Origin: Streptomyces gobiensis
Lineage (GTDB): Bacteria > Actinomycetota > Actinomycetes > Streptomycetales > Streptomycetaceae
Assembly: GCF_021216675.1 (NCBI RefSeq)
Contig: NZ_CP086120.1
Location: forward strand, 5,082,501-5,146,500
Direction of reading: 5' to 3'
Length of the DNA: 64,000 bases
A model generated the notes under the pieces. That model ran no database searches. It saw only the letters and a program-made list of their open reading frames with translations, and was not told the origin of the DNA. Positions 1-8,022 of the stretch are shown piece after piece (the first letter of the stretch is position 1; each line of letters opens with the position of its first letter). Position numbers and translations under genes: made by a program.

Positions 1-568
1 TCAGACGCCCAGCCTCGGCCATGTCGGCAATTTTGGTGAGCTGTTCGGCCATGACATGCCGACCCCCGACTGTCCGTCGGAGCACAGCCTCATCCAGCAG
101 CGTCCACACCACCGGGTGAGCCGGGTTGTCGAGGATGCGTGCTCGCTCTGTTCGGTTGACCACGCGCCGGTCAACATCCTCAGCCGTGTAGTTGGGGTGG
201 TAGGCACGGAAGACAGCACGGGCATATGCCTGTGTCTGCAGCACTCCAGGTACCAGTAGCGCCGCGAATTGCCGGATCTCCGCTGCTTGCTGTTCCAACT
301 CGGCGGCCTCGGCGAAGTGATCGGCGTAGCGGTGCTCCAGATCCTTCAGCCAGCGAGCGAACCAGCCGTCGGTGCCCAGAGCCTGATCGATACGGGTCGC
401 GTCGTCCGGATTGGGCAGACGGCGTCCAGCCTCAATATGGCTGATCAGAGTGGGGGAGCAGACAACCTCTTCACTCAGTGCCTCTTGGGTCAAGTTGGCA
501 GCCAGGCGCCTGCGGCGTAGCTCGTCGCCGTACTTCTGGCGGGCCGTACTGGGCTGCTTCTTCGTCAT
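1..568 (-). CDS. XRE-family HTH regulator with DUF5753 domain, C-terminus beyond window
   Basis: Reading back from an ATG at 568, 189 codons stay open to the window edge, so the C-terminus is missing. Residues about 10-65 form an XRE/Cro-type helix-turn-helix (DELRRRRLAANLTQEAL, LISHIEAGRRLP). After it comes the start of a DUF5753 domain (LVPGVLQTQAYARAV, LDEAVLRRTVGG). A GGGGAG Shine-Dalgarno precedes this ATG; the overlapping ATG at 572 is in another frame and closes at once. In Streptomyces this family is very abundant and usually paired with tiny partner genes; three short genes diverge from it here. It is probably a DNA-binding regulator. Its targets cannot be seen. Confidence 0.85.
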   Translation of the reverse strand, partial: MTKKQPSTARQKYGDELRRRRLAANLTQEALSEEVVCSPTLISHIEAGRRLPNPDDATRIDQALGTDGWFARWLKDLEHRYADHFAEAAELEQQAAEIRQFAALLVPGVLQTQAYARAVFRAYHPNYTAEDVDRRVVNRTERARILDNPAHPVVWTLLDEAVLRRTVGGRHVMAEQLTKIADMAEAGRL

Positions 569-705
569 CCATTAACTCCCCTACTTGAAAGCCTCGTTGT
601 CAGCTTTCTCCCCCTAGCAGCGTAGCGGCCAGGACATCACGCTGTAAGCAGTTCGATACGCAGCGAAAGGGCCGAAGTGGCGGCCTCTGAACGGAGCAGA
701 GCGAC

Positions 706-1017
706 ATGCGAATTTCCCACGCCCTCATTGCTATGGCCAGAACGGCGATCGCAGCCCTCTACGGACTGGAAAAGCAGCATCCGGCAACCGTCCAGAGCCC
801 GCCTCAGCCACCACCAGCGCCGTGCCCGGAGCCTCCTGCGGCGCTGCCCCGGCATCGGAGTCCTTACGGCCTCCCGGAGCCTCCCTGTTATGTGGACGGT
901 CAGCCGCTGGTGCGGCCGTACTTGGTGGAGTATGAGCGGCGGCAGCGCCGCCGTCTGGTCATGGCGGCGCACCACGGCATTGTCGTTGACTGCGTTGTCG
1001 TTGGGGGTGGCCGGTGA
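706..1017 (+). CDS. Small hypothetical protein beside XRE regulator
   Basis: A 103-residue protein with an ATG start, divergent from the XRE/DUF5753 gene. The middle is Pro-rich. The C-terminal part carries PLVRPYLVEYERRQRRR, a signature I associate with short Streptomyces proteins encoded beside XRE/DUF5753 regulators. There is no signal peptide or membrane segment. It overlaps the next gene by 4 bp (GTGA at 1014-1017), so the three small genes probably form one operon. The function is unknown; a partner or antagonist role for the adjacent regulator is only an inference from synteny. Confidence 0.6.
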   Translation: MRISHALIAMARTAIAALYGLEKQHPATVQSPPQPPPAPCPEPPAALPRHRSPYGLPEPPCYVDGQPLVRPYLVEYERRQRRRLVMAAHHGIVVDCVVVGGGR

Positions 1018-1235
1018 GTGGGTTGTGTGGTGCGCGGCGTCCTGCGTGGGTTGGCCTGCCGCCCCTGTGCGCCGCCCGGTTCTCCTGTGTCCGTCAGCAG
1101 GGGCATGACGGGTTGCACCGTGATGTCCATGGTGAGAGCTGGATCGACCCGGACTCCGAGCTGGCCGAATGTCTGGGTGTGGCTGTTGCTGCCGAGTATC
1201 TGCGGGCCATTCTCGGGTGGAGTGATGACCGGTGA
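1014..1235 (+). CDS. Small Cys/His-containing hypothetical protein
   Basis: A 73-residue protein that starts at a GTG overlapping the previous stop by 4 bp. It has spaced Cys residues followed by GHDGLHRDVHGESW, which could bind a metal, although the pattern matches no finger I can name. The C-terminal half is short and acidic. The next gene starts at an overlapping GTG (1232), so translational coupling is likely. Short proteins of this look recur next to XRE/DUF5753 regulators in Streptomyces. The function is unknown. Confidence 0.6.
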   Translation: MSGLCGARRPAWVGLPPLCAARFSCVRQQGHDGLHRDVHGESWIDPDSELAECLGVAVAAEYLRAILGWSDDR

Positions 1236-1402
1236 CGATGACGATCAAGGTTTACCGGGTACGTCCGGACGGTCGCCGGATCACGGTCGTGCCACGGCGG
1301 ACCGTCGGCGAGAGCGACCCCACCCGGTTGCCCGGATCCCTGAGCTTCCCGCCGTGCAGCTGCCCGCGGTGCACACCCCGGCAGCCTGAAGGGGCGAAGT
1401 AA
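1232..1402 (+). CDS. Very small hypothetical protein (56 aa)
   Basis: A 57-codon frame from GTG 1232 (or ATG 1238) to TAA 1400, overlapping the preceding stop by 4 bp. It begins TMTIKVYRVRPDGRRITV and ends with a Cys-containing stretch (CSCPRCTP). The N-terminal motif with a KVYRV strand is familiar from tiny Streptomyces proteins in the same neighbourhood type, and together with the overlap it argues for a real gene although it is very short. The frame ends 6 bp before the convergent dhaL stop. The function is unknown. Confidence 0.6.
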   Translation: MTMTIKVYRVRPDGRRITVVPRRTVGESDPTRLPGSLSFPPCSCPRCTPRQPEGAK

Positions 1403-1408
1403 GGCCCG

Positions 1409-2056
1409 TCAGGGCAGTTCGGCCAGCGTTTCTGCGAGGGCGCGGAAGATGAGGGCGGTGGAGGTGGCGCCCGGGTCCTGGTGGCCGACGCTGCGGGCGC
1501 CGAGGTAGGAGGCGCGGCCCTTGCGGGCCTGCATCGGGGTGGTGGCGCGCATGCCCTCCTCGGCGGCGTCCGCGGCGGCGCGGGCCGCGGTGGTGAGGTC
1601 ACCGCCGGAGTCGGCCGCCTTCTGGAAGGCGTCCAGCGCGGGGGCGTAGGCGTCGACCATGGTCTTGTCCCCGGGCGTGGCCGCGCCGAGCTTCTGGAGG
1701 CTCTGCAGCCCGGCGGCGAGGGCGGCGGCGAACTGCCCGGTGTCGGCGCTGGGCACGTCCAGCGCCTTGCCCATGGCGCGGAAGGCGCTGCCGTACAGCG
1801 GGCCGGAGGCGCCGCCGACGCTGGAGATCAGGGTGGTGCCGGCCTTGACGAACACGGCGCCGACGGTGGCCGGTTCAAGGTTGGCGAGGGCGGCCTTGAC
1901 CGCGGTGAAGCCGCGTTCCATGTTGATGCCGTGGTCGGCGTCGCCAATGGCCGAGTCGAGCTGGGTGAGTTGGTCCTTGTGCTCGGCCATGGCGGCGGCG
2001 ATGGCCTGCACCCAGGTGCGGGCGAGGGCGATGTCGGCGAGGTCCATGGGGGCCAC
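1409..2056 (-). CDS. dhaL: Dihydroxyacetone kinase subunit DhaL (ADP-binding)
   Basis: A 215-residue DhaL, the nucleotide-binding subunit of PTS-dependent dihydroxyacetone kinase. The bound ADP is re-phosphorylated by DhaM and passes phosphate to dihydroxyacetone held on DhaK. The metal-binding signature is intact: GDADHGIN, with D34, D39, D41 and H42. The length is normal for the family (about 210). It lies 64 bp downstream of dhaK on the same strand, so it is in the dhaKL operon. The phosphoryl donors DhaM and an HPr are encoded just beyond the IclR gene, which identifies this as the PTS-type and not the ATP-type enzyme. Confidence 0.93.
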   Translation of the reverse strand: MAPMDLADIALARTWVQAIAAAMAEHKDQLTQLDSAIGDADHGINMERGFTAVKAALANLEPATVGAVFVKAGTTLISSVGGASGPLYGSAFRAMGKALDVPSADTGQFAAALAAGLQSLQKLGAATPGDKTMVDAYAPALDAFQKAADSGGDLTTAARAAADAAEEGMRATTPMQARKGRASYLGARSVGHQDPGATSTALIFRALAETLAELP

Positions 2057-2120
2057 GGGGTCTCCGATCTGGCGGGCGGACGGCTGTGGGTGTGGGGCGG
2101 AGCGTGGGGCGGTACGGCGG

Positions 2121-3119
2121 TCAGGCGCCCCAGCGCAGGGCGGGGGTGTTCACCGGTGCGTCCCACAGGGACAGCATGTCGGCATCGGCCTTGCAGACGG
2201 TGATCGAAACACCCGCCATGTCCAGGCTGGTGACATAGTTTCCGACCAGATTGCGGGCGATGACGATGCCCCGGTCCGCGAACGCGGCGGCGACCTCGTT
2301 GAACGCCACATACAGCTCCAGCAGCGGGGTGCCGCCCAGACCGTTGACCATGACGATGGTCTGGTCGCCGGTGGCGAGCGACAGCTCACCGAGGATTGGC
2401 TCCAGCATGGCGGACACGATCTCCTTGGCCGGCCGGAGCGGTTCCCGGCGGCGGCCGGGCTCACCATGGATGCCGACGCCGACCTCGATCTCGTCCTCGG
2501 GCAGCTCAAAGCCGGGTTTGCCCGCCGCGGGGGTGGTGCAGGCGGTCAGGGCGACGGCGAAGGAGCGGGAAGCGGCGTTGACGCGGCGTCCCAGCTCGGC
2601 CACCGCGGCCAGGTCGGCCCCCTGTTCCGCGAGGGCACCGGCGATCTTCTCGACGAGGACGGTGGCCCCGGTGCCCCGCCGCCCGGCGGTGAAGGTGGAG
2701 TCCTCGACGGCGACATCGTCGTCGATCAGGACGGTCTCCACGGTGCTGCCTTGCTCGGTGGCCAGTTCCGCGGCCATCTCGAAGTTGAGCACATCGCCGG
2801 TGTAGTTCTTCACGATGAACAGCAGGCCCGCGCCGCCGTCGACGGCCTGGGCGGCGGCCAGCATCTGCCCGGGGACGGGGGAGGTGAAGACCTCCCCGGG
2901 ACAGGCGGCGTCCAGCATGCCCGGCCCCACGAAGCCGCCGTGCAGGGGCTCATGGCCGGAGCCGCCGCCGGAGACCAGCGCGACCTTGCCGGGGCGGGTG
3001 CCCTCGGCGCGGGTGATGACCTTGTGCTCCCGGTCGACACGCAGTGTGGGGTGGGCGGCCGCGATCCCGGCGAGGGCGTCGTCGAGGACGGCCTCGGGCG
3101 CGTTGATGAGCTTCTTCAC
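2121..3119 (-). CDS. dhaK: Dihydroxyacetone kinase subunit DhaK (substrate-binding)
   Basis: A 332-residue DhaK, which binds dihydroxyacetone covalently and presents it to DhaL. The substrate His is at residue 218 in GVGIHGEPG, the position known from the E. coli protein, and SGGGSGHEPLHGG (residues 50-62) lines the site. The start is a GTG with a GAGGAG Shine-Dalgarno 6 bp upstream. A palindromic operator at 3179-3189 lies 60 bp upstream and matches one in front of dhaM, so the adjacent IclR protein probably controls both units. Related kinases can phosphorylate erythrulose, so the true substrate is not fixed by sequence, given the polyol locus next door. Confidence 0.92.
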   Translation of the reverse strand: MKKLINAPEAVLDDALAGIAAAHPTLRVDREHKVITRAEGTRPGKVALVSGGGSGHEPLHGGFVGPGMLDAACPGEVFTSPVPGQMLAAAQAVDGGAGLLFIVKNYTGDVLNFEMAAELATEQGSTVETVLIDDDVAVEDSTFTAGRRGTGATVLVEKIAGALAEQGADLAAVAELGRRVNAASRSFAVALTACTTPAAGKPGFELPEDEIEVGVGIHGEPGRRREPLRPAKEIVSAMLEPILGELSLATGDQTIVMVNGLGGTPLLELYVAFNEVAAAFADRGIVIARNLVGNYVTSLDMAGVSITVCKADADMLSLWDAPVNTPALRWGA

Positions 3120-3178
3120 GACGGACTCCTCTGGCGGCGGCTGCGACTGCGGCTGGGACGTGGGTGTTCATGATTGCT

Positions 3179-3189
3179 GAACGTTGTTC
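3179..3189. promoter_or_regulatory. Probable IclR operator upstream of dhaKL
   Basis: The palindrome GAAC-GTT-GTTC sits 60 bp upstream of the dhaK start, preceded by ATTGCT. The same ten bases ATTGCTGAAC followed by NNN-GTTC occur at 4076-4092 between the IclR gene and dhaM. Two matching dyads in front of the two dha transcription units point to one regulator, most simply the IclR protein encoded between them. Confidence 0.6.
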
Positions 3190-3268
3190 GGAAGTTAGGC
3201 CTGTGTTTCTGGCCTGTCAAGAGCTTCGGCGGTCGCCATTGGCCATGGGTGCGTACGGAGCGTACGGG

Positions 3269-4045
3269 TCAGACAGCCCCGTACCGGGCGGCTCCCCGGG
3301 GGGCGCCCAGGTCCCGGGAGAGGCTGCGGGCGGTCTCCCGGACGGCGACCCCCAGCTCCTGGCGGGCCGACTCGGCCAGCACCCGCTCGACGGGGCCGAC
3401 GATGCCGATGGCGCCCACCACCTCGCCGGAGCGGCCGATGGCGGGGGCGGCGATGCCCGCGTCGCCGATGGCGGACTCGCCGTCCTCCACCGCGTAACCC
3501 CGGCGGCGGACCTCTGCCAGCTGGTCCGCCAGCTCGGCCGGGTCGGTGATGCTGGCGCCGGTGAGCTGGGCCAGCTCGGCGCCGAGGAGCCGTTCCCGCT
3601 CGGCCGGCGGTGCGAAGGCCACCATCGCCTTGCCCAGTGCGCAGGTGCTCCACGGGATGCTGGCCCCGACCTCCAGGATCTGCACGGCGCCGGCGGGCCG
3701 GAAGGCATGGTGCACGACCAGGATGTGATCGCCGGTGAGCACGGCCACCCACACCGCCTCACCGGCCCGGGTGGCGAGCTGGTCGGCCCAGGTCAGTGAG
3801 CGGGTCCGCAGCTCCTGGGTGTCCAGATAGGCGTTGCCCAGGTGCACCAGGCCGGGGCCGAGCTGGTAGCGGGAGCTCTCCCGGTCCTGGACCACCAGGC
3901 CCTCGGCCTCCAGCGTGCGCAGCAGGGCGTGGACGGTGGGCTTGGCCACGCCCAGCCGGTCGGCCAGCTCGGTCACGCCCAGCCGGGGCCCCGCTGCCGC
4001 GAGCTCCCGCAGGATCTGGACCGCCCGCTGCACGGCCTGCACCAT
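3269..4045 (-). CDS. IclR-family transcriptional regulator of the dha genes
   Basis: A 258-residue IclR-type protein. The N-terminal winged helix-turn-helix (residues about 1-65: LGVTELADRLGVAKPTVHALL) is followed by the effector-binding domain (STCALGKAMVAFAP, GYAVEDGESAIGDAGIAAP). It lies between dhaKL on the same strand and the divergent dhaM-HPr unit, and a shared palindrome occurs in front of each. By analogy with GylR of the Streptomyces glycerol operon, it probably represses the dha genes until a triose or polyol-derived inducer binds. The inducer is not known. The site at 4082-4092 lies 37 bp before its own start, so autoregulation is likely. Confidence 0.88.
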   Translation of the reverse strand: MVQAVQRAVQILRELAAAGPRLGVTELADRLGVAKPTVHALLRTLEAEGLVVQDRESSRYQLGPGLVHLGNAYLDTQELRTRSLTWADQLATRAGEAVWVAVLTGDHILVVHHAFRPAGAVQILEVGASIPWSTCALGKAMVAFAPPAERERLLGAELAQLTGASITDPAELADQLAEVRRRGYAVEDGESAIGDAGIAAPAIGRSGEVVGAIGIVGPVERVLAESARQELGVAVRETARSLSRDLGAPRGAARYGAV

Positions 4046-4081
4046 AAAGAAACTCCTTATTCCCAGGGATTCAGTATTGCT

Positions 4082-4092
4082 GAACAGCGTTC
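4082..4092. promoter_or_regulatory. Probable IclR operator between iclR gene and dhaM
   Basis: The dyad GAAC-AGC-GTTC is preceded by ATTGCT exactly as at the dhaKL site. It lies 22 bp before dhaM and 37 bp before the divergent IclR gene, so one bound dimer could cover both promoters. Confidence 0.6.
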
Positions 4093-4113
4093 CGGGATTT
4101 ACCGTAAGCGTTC

Positions 4114-4506
4114 ATGAGCGCACCTGTCGGCATCGTACTCGTGTCCCACAGCGCCGATCTCGCCTCCGGGCTTCACCAGCTGGTGCGGCAGATCGGCTCC
4201 GACGAGGTCCCCATCGGCACCGCCGGAGGGACCGACGACGGCCGGATCGGCACCAGCTACGACGTCATCCACGAGGCCATCCGGCATGCCGACCGGGGAG
4301 GCGGCGTCGTCGTCCTCCCCGACCTCGGCAGCTCCGTCCTCACTGCCCGCACCGTTCTCGAGGACCATCCCCGTTCCGACGTACTGATCGTTGACGCTCC
4401 CTTTGTCGAGGGAGCCGTCGCAGCCGTGGTCACCGCCGCATCGGGCGGAGACCTGGAAGCCGTCGCCAAGGCCGCCCAGGAGGCCCGTCATGTCAGCAAG
4501 CTCTGA
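4114..4506 (+). CDS. dhaM: PTS-dependent dihydroxyacetone kinase phosphotransferase subunit DhaM
   Basis: A 130-residue single-domain DhaM (EIIA-Man fold) that takes phosphate from HPr and passes it to DhaL-ADP. The phospho-acceptor is His12 in GIVLVSHSADLA. GGTDDGRIGTS and VVVLPDLGSS are conserved family loops. It lacks the HPr and EI-like domains fused to DhaM in enterobacteria. Instead a separate HPr overlaps its 3' end by 17 bp. It diverges from the IclR gene with an operator in the shared promoter. Confidence 0.93.
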   Translation: MSAPVGIVLVSHSADLASGLHQLVRQIGSDEVPIGTAGGTDDGRIGTSYDVIHEAIRHADRGGGVVVLPDLGSSVLTARTVLEDHPRSDVLIVDAPFVEGAVAAVVTAASGGDLEAVAKAAQEARHVSKL

Positions 4507-4774
4507 GCCCACCGCCGCCGTGCGGCACGAGACCACCGTCGTTCTCCCCGCCCATCTGCACGCCCGCCCGGCGGGCAAGCTCGCCCAGGCCGCAGCCCAG
4601 TTCACCAGCACGGTGCAGCTCGAGTACGACGGCCGGACGGTCAACCCGACCGGTGTCCTCGGTGTGATGGCGCTGGGCGCCATGGCCGGGAACACGGTCA
4701 CGGTGCGCGCGGAGGGCCCCGACGCGGAGCAGGCCGTCACGGCCCTGGCCGGCATCCTCGCCGCCGCCGAATAG
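4490..4774 (+). CDS. HPr-family phosphocarrier protein, probably dedicated to DhaM
   Basis: A 94-residue HPr. The start at ATG 4490 is inside dhaM (17-bp overlap), with a CCCAGGAGG Shine-Dalgarno 5-6 bp upstream, so translation is coupled. The active-site histidine motif HLHARPAGKLAQAA is intact. In the second signature (VNPTGVLGVMALGA) the position of the regulatory serine (Ser46 in Bacillus and E. coli numbering) appears to be Gly. This HPr should therefore not be controlled by HPr kinase, although Streptomyces is not known to rely on that control. The linkage suggests it relays phosphate from EI specifically to DhaM. A general ptsH elsewhere is expected. Confidence 0.88.
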   Translation: MSASSEPTAAVRHETTVVLPAHLHARPAGKLAQAAAQFTSTVQLEYDGRTVNPTGVLGVMALGAMAGNTVTVRAEGPDAEQAVTALAGILAAAE

Positions 4775-4787
4775 CCGGAGGCCAGAA

Positions 4788-4834
4788 TGCGCCTGCCGGT
4801 GCCGGACGGAACCCGTCCAGCACCGGCAGGCGCA
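4788..4834. terminator. Strong bidirectional hairpin terminator
   Basis: A perfect 15-bp stem (4788-4802 with 4820-4834) continues past one C/A mismatch into a further 6-bp stem (4804-4809 with 4813-4818) and an AAC loop. It lies between the convergent HPr and 2-hydroxyacid dehydrogenase genes. It has no T-tract, as is usual for Streptomyces. Confidence 0.85.
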
Positions 4835-4840
4835 GTGTGG

Positions 4841-5878
4841 TCAGCTTGTGAAGGCGTCGGGGTTGGCGCAGTGGGCGAGCGGCTCACCGCGCAGATAGCG
4901 GCCGACCTCGGCCGCGACGATGTTCGCGGCCTTGTGCGCGACCTGCTGGCTGCCGCCCGCGATATGCGGGGTGAGGACGACGCCGGGGGTGGTCAGCAGC
5001 CGGGACCCGGCCGGGACGGGCTCCTCGGGGAAGACGTCGAAGCCCGCGCCCCGGAGCTGTCCGGAGTCCAGCGCGTCACACACCGCCTCGTAGTCGAGCA
5101 GTGCGCCACGGGCGCAGTTCACGAGGACCGAGCCGCGCGGCATGGCCGCGATCTGGGCGCGGCCGATCATGCCTGTGGTCTCCTCGGTGACCCGGGCGTG
5201 CAGGGAGACGATGCGCGAGCGGACCAACAGTTCATCCAGGCTGACCTGTTCCGCGATGCCCGCCAACGCCTCGGGGGCGGCGTACGGGTCGTGGACGAGG
5301 ACCTCGGCGCCCATGGCGGCCAGCACCTTGGCCACCCGGCTGCCGATGGCACCGTAGCCGACCAGGCCGACAGGGGTGCCCTCGATCTCGATGCCGCAGC
5401 TGTCGTAGTCGTAGTAGTCGCCACGCCAGATACCCCGGCGCAGCTCGGCGTGAGTGTCGCCGACGCCGCGGGCGGCGGCGAGCAGCAGCGTGAGGGTGTG
5501 CTCGGCGGTGGCGGTGGCATTGCGGCCGGGGGCGTAGCAGACGGCGACCCCGTGTTGGGTGGCGGCATCGAGGTTGGCGTTGACCGGGCCGCCGCGGCTG
5601 ACGCAGAACAGCTCCAGATCGGGGCAGTTGGCCAGGATGCGCTCGGTGAGCGGGGCGAGCTGGGTGACGCAGATCTGCACTCCCCGCAGGGCCTCGATCA
5701 TCTGGTCCTCGGTGCCGGAGGCCTCCGTCACCTCGGCGACCGTGCCGAACGGGGTGTGTGGCCATGGGAGTTGGAGCTCCCGTACGGCTACGGGGCTGTC
5801 GGCTGCCGCTGTCACGGCATCCGTGAGCAGTCGGGGGAGGACAAAGTGGTCGCCGGCGGCCAGCACGGTGGTGCTCAT
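4841..5878 (-). CDS. NAD-dependent D-2-hydroxyacid dehydrogenase family protein
   Basis: A 345-residue member of the D-isomer 2-hydroxyacid dehydrogenase family (SerA/PdxB/GhrB-like). The NAD-binding Rossmann motif GLVGYGAIGS lies about residues 165-175. The catalytic triad is recognisable as Arg in VNCARGALLD, Glu in the following helix, and His in TPHIAGGS. There is no ACT domain, so it is not a typical biosynthetic SerA. It lies 30 bp downstream of the phosphatase gene and is the last gene of the four-gene kinase operon. A role on a sugar-acid or sugar-acid-phosphate intermediate of polyol breakdown is inferred from context. Confidence 0.85.
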   Translation of the reverse strand: MSTTVLAAGDHFVLPRLLTDAVTAAADSPVAVRELQLPWPHTPFGTVAEVTEASGTEDQMIEALRGVQICVTQLAPLTERILANCPDLELFCVSRGGPVNANLDAATQHGVAVCYAPGRNATATAEHTLTLLLAAARGVGDTHAELRRGIWRGDYYDYDSCGIEIEGTPVGLVGYGAIGSRVAKVLAAMGAEVLVHDPYAAPEALAGIAEQVSLDELLVRSRIVSLHARVTEETTGMIGRAQIAAMPRGSVLVNCARGALLDYEAVCDALDSGQLRGAGFDVFPEEPVPAGSRLLTTPGVVLTPHIAGGSQQVAHKAANIVAAEVGRYLRGEPLAHCANPDAFTS

Positions 5879-5908
5879 GGAATCTTCTCTCGTCTCTGCG
5901 TTTCTGCG

Positions 5909-6535
5909 TCAGCGGAGTGCGGGGGCAGGGGTGAGGGCAGGCGCGTTGAGGCGGAGCAGCGCTGCCCGTCCGTCCTTCATCCGCAGCTCGGTCAGCGCGC
6001 CGTTGTGCAGCTCGGGGAAGACCCGCCGGTAGTTGGTGAGCGGAATGTCCAGCAGCTGGCAGAGCAGCAGACGCAGGAGCGTGGAGTGCGCCACGACCAG
6101 GACCCTGCCCACCGGATGCTCCTGGGCGATGTCGGCCAGGCAGGCCGCGGCGCGCTCGGCGGCGCGGCGGGGGTCTTCGCCGCCAGGGAGGTGATGGTTG
6201 ACGGGGTCGGAGAGAAAGGCGTCGAGCTGCTTGGGAAACCGCTGGCGCATCTCGGCTCTGGTCAGCCCTTCCCCCCTTCCGAAGTCGACTTCGTGGAGGC
6301 GTTCATCGATACGCGGGGTCAGGTCGCAGGCCGCCGCGGCGGGGGCGGCGGTGAGGCGGGCCCGGGAGAGTGGGGAGCTCCAGACAGCGCTGAGGTCGGC
6401 GGTGGCGGCCCAGTCGGCGAGCGCGGCGGCCTGCTGCCGCCCGCGCTCGGTCAGGGCCACATCGGTCAGTCCGGCGTAGCGGTTCTCGGCGTGCCAGGCG
6501 GTCTCGCCATGGCGTACGAGGATGAACTCGGTCAC
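5909..6535 (-). CDS. Histidine phosphatase family protein (phosphoglycerate mutase-like)
   Basis: A 208-residue histidine-phosphatase-fold protein. The catalytic LVRHGETAW motif has His9. A second active-site His lies in VLVVAHSTLLRLL, the Glu-containing VDFGRGEGLTRAE segment is typical, and the length fits the family. Its start overlaps the upstream FGGY kinase stop by 4 bp (ATGA at 6532-6535), so it is translationally coupled. It is likely a phosphatase for a phosphorylated sugar or polyol intermediate, or a mutase. The substrate cannot be told from sequence. Confidence 0.87.
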   Translation of the reverse strand: MTEFILVRHGETAWHAENRYAGLTDVALTERGRQQAAALADWAATADLSAVWSSPLSRARLTAAPAAAACDLTPRIDERLHEVDFGRGEGLTRAEMRQRFPKQLDAFLSDPVNHHLPGGEDPRRAAERAAACLADIAQEHPVGRVLVVAHSTLLRLLLCQLLDIPLTNYRRVFPELHNGALTELRMKDGRAALLRLNAPALTPAPALR

Positions 6536-8022
6536 TCTTGGGCCTTTCCGTGGACGTGGTCGGCGACCATCGGGTCGAGCCAGCCGCGCTGGGTCAGCGC
6601 GTTGACGAAACTGAGGTAGCGGGGTTGGCAGGCGGCGGTGCGCTCCGGGTCAGGCAGGAGCTCCTGACGGATACGGACCATCGAATCCGCCGCGTCCGGC
6701 AGGGAGGCGCCGGAGGATGTGGCGGCGAGGACGGCCATACCGATCGCGCTCTCGGCCTGTTCGGGCAGCGAGACCCGGCGGCCCAGCACATCCGCACGCA
6801 GCTGCGACCAGTAGTGGTTGCGGGTTCCGCCGCCGGTGAGGGTGAGCGGCCCGTCGGTCGGGGCACCGAGGTGATCCAGGTAGTCGAAGCACAGCCGCTC
6901 CAGGTAGGCCACGCCGAGCAGGCAGGCGTGGAATCGTTCGGGTTCGCCGGCCGGGTCGCCCAGGACGAAGGGCGTGGCGTCGGGAGCGCGGAAGGGGAAG
7001 CGCTCACCGCGCGAGACCAGGGGGTAGATGACCGCGTCGCCGGGCGCGGCGGCGGCCCGTGCGGTGAGCAGCTCCAGGTCGGCACCCGGGAACTGCTGGG
7101 CGATGATGCCTGCTCCGCTGCTGGAGGCGCCGCCGGGCAGCCAGCTGTCGCCCGGTCCCCGGTGGCAGTACACAACGCCGCCGGGGTCACGGACCAGGTG
7201 CGGGCTCACGCCCTTGAGCACCAAGGTGGTGCCCAGTACGGAATTCCACGCGCCGGGCGTGAGTGCGCCGGCGCTGAGCTGCGCCGCGCAGCCGTCGGTC
7301 ATTCCCGCGACGATGGCGGTCCCTTCGGGGATGCCGGTGGCCCGCGCGGCGGCGGCGCATACGGTGCCCAGGACGCTCCCGGAGCGCACCACACGCGGCA
7401 GCAGGCTGTGCGGCACGCCGAGTTCGGACAGCTCCTTGTCCGGCCAGCGTTCCTCGGCCAGGTGGTAGCCGCTCTTCAGCGCGTGGCTGGCGTCGCTGGC
7501 CACCTGGTGCCCGGCCAGCCGCCAGGTGATCAGGTCGGCTTGATGGAGCAGCCGGGTTCCGGCCGCGGTCGCCGGGGCGGCGTGCTCCAGCAGCCAGCGG
7601 AGCTTGGGAAGGGCCCAGGAGGGCTGCATGCTGCGGTAGCCGAGCTCCTGCCAGACGGCTGAGCCGGTCTCGTTCACCTCGGCGGCCTGCTGGACGGCGC
7701 GCCCGTCGTCGTACATCAGGCCGGGGGTGAGCGGGGTTCCGGCGGCGTCGGCCAGCAGGATGGTGCCGGAGGTGGCGTCGACGGCCAGACCGCGGACCCG
7801 CCGTGGGTCGAGGTGCGTGAGGACCTCGCGGCAGGCGCCGGTCAGCGCGGACCACCACTGCTCCGGATCCTGTTCGTGCCGGGGGCCGTCGCGGTGGCTG
7901 TCGAGCGGCCGGGCGGCCGTGGCCAGCACCTGTCCGGTGCCGCTGACGGCGACACAGCGGGCGCTCTGGGTTCCCAGGTCGAGCCCGAGCCATGCGTCGT
8001 CCGGTGACAAGGGGTCAGGCAT
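6532..8022 (-). CDS. FGGY-family carbohydrate kinase (second kinase)
   Basis: A 496-residue FGGY kinase. The chosen ATG at 8022 is right before the phosphate-binding motif LGLDLGTQSARCVAV and overlaps the preceding gene by 8 bp; a longer upstream frame only reads into that gene. The FGGY signature regions are present in the C-terminal half (GMTDGCAAQLSAG, NSVLGTTLVLKG, LTGGGTRNHYWSQ). FGGY kinases phosphorylate pentuloses, hexuloses, glycerol or tetritols. This one looks like the uncharacterised pentulose/hexulose branch. Together with a second, different FGGY kinase, a phosphatase and a dehydrogenase it belongs to the polyol locus. Confidence 0.88.
   Translation of the reverse strand: MPDPLSPDDAWLGLDLGTQSARCVAVSGTGQVLATAARPLDSHRDGPRHEQDPEQWWSALTGACREVLTHLDPRRVRGLAVDATSGTILLADAAGTPLTPGLMYDDGRAVQQAAEVNETGSAVWQELGYRSMQPSWALPKLRWLLEHAAPATAAGTRLLHQADLITWRLAGHQVASDASHALKSGYHLAEERWPDKELSELGVPHSLLPRVVRSGSVLGTVCAAAARATGIPEGTAIVAGMTDGCAAQLSAGALTPGAWNSVLGTTLVLKGVSPHLVRDPGGVVYCHRGPGDSWLPGGASSSGAGIIAQQFPGADLELLTARAAAAPGDAVIYPLVSRGERFPFRAPDATPFVLGDPAGEPERFHACLLGVAYLERLCFDYLDHLGAPTDGPLTLTGGGTRNHYWSQLRADVLGRRVSLPEQAESAIGMAVLAATSSGASLPDAADSMVRIRQELLPDPERTAACQPRYLSFVNALTQRGWLDPMVADHVHGKAQE

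Noticed and set aside
1659..3173. Plus-strand open frame of about 500 codons across dhaK
   Set aside because: Antisense to well-conserved dhaL and dhaK; no motif, composition artefact.
4787..6619. Open frame of about 610 codons on the plus strand
   Set aside because: Opposite to the dehydrogenase and phosphatase genes, which have clear motifs; it is a shadow of GC-rich codon bias.
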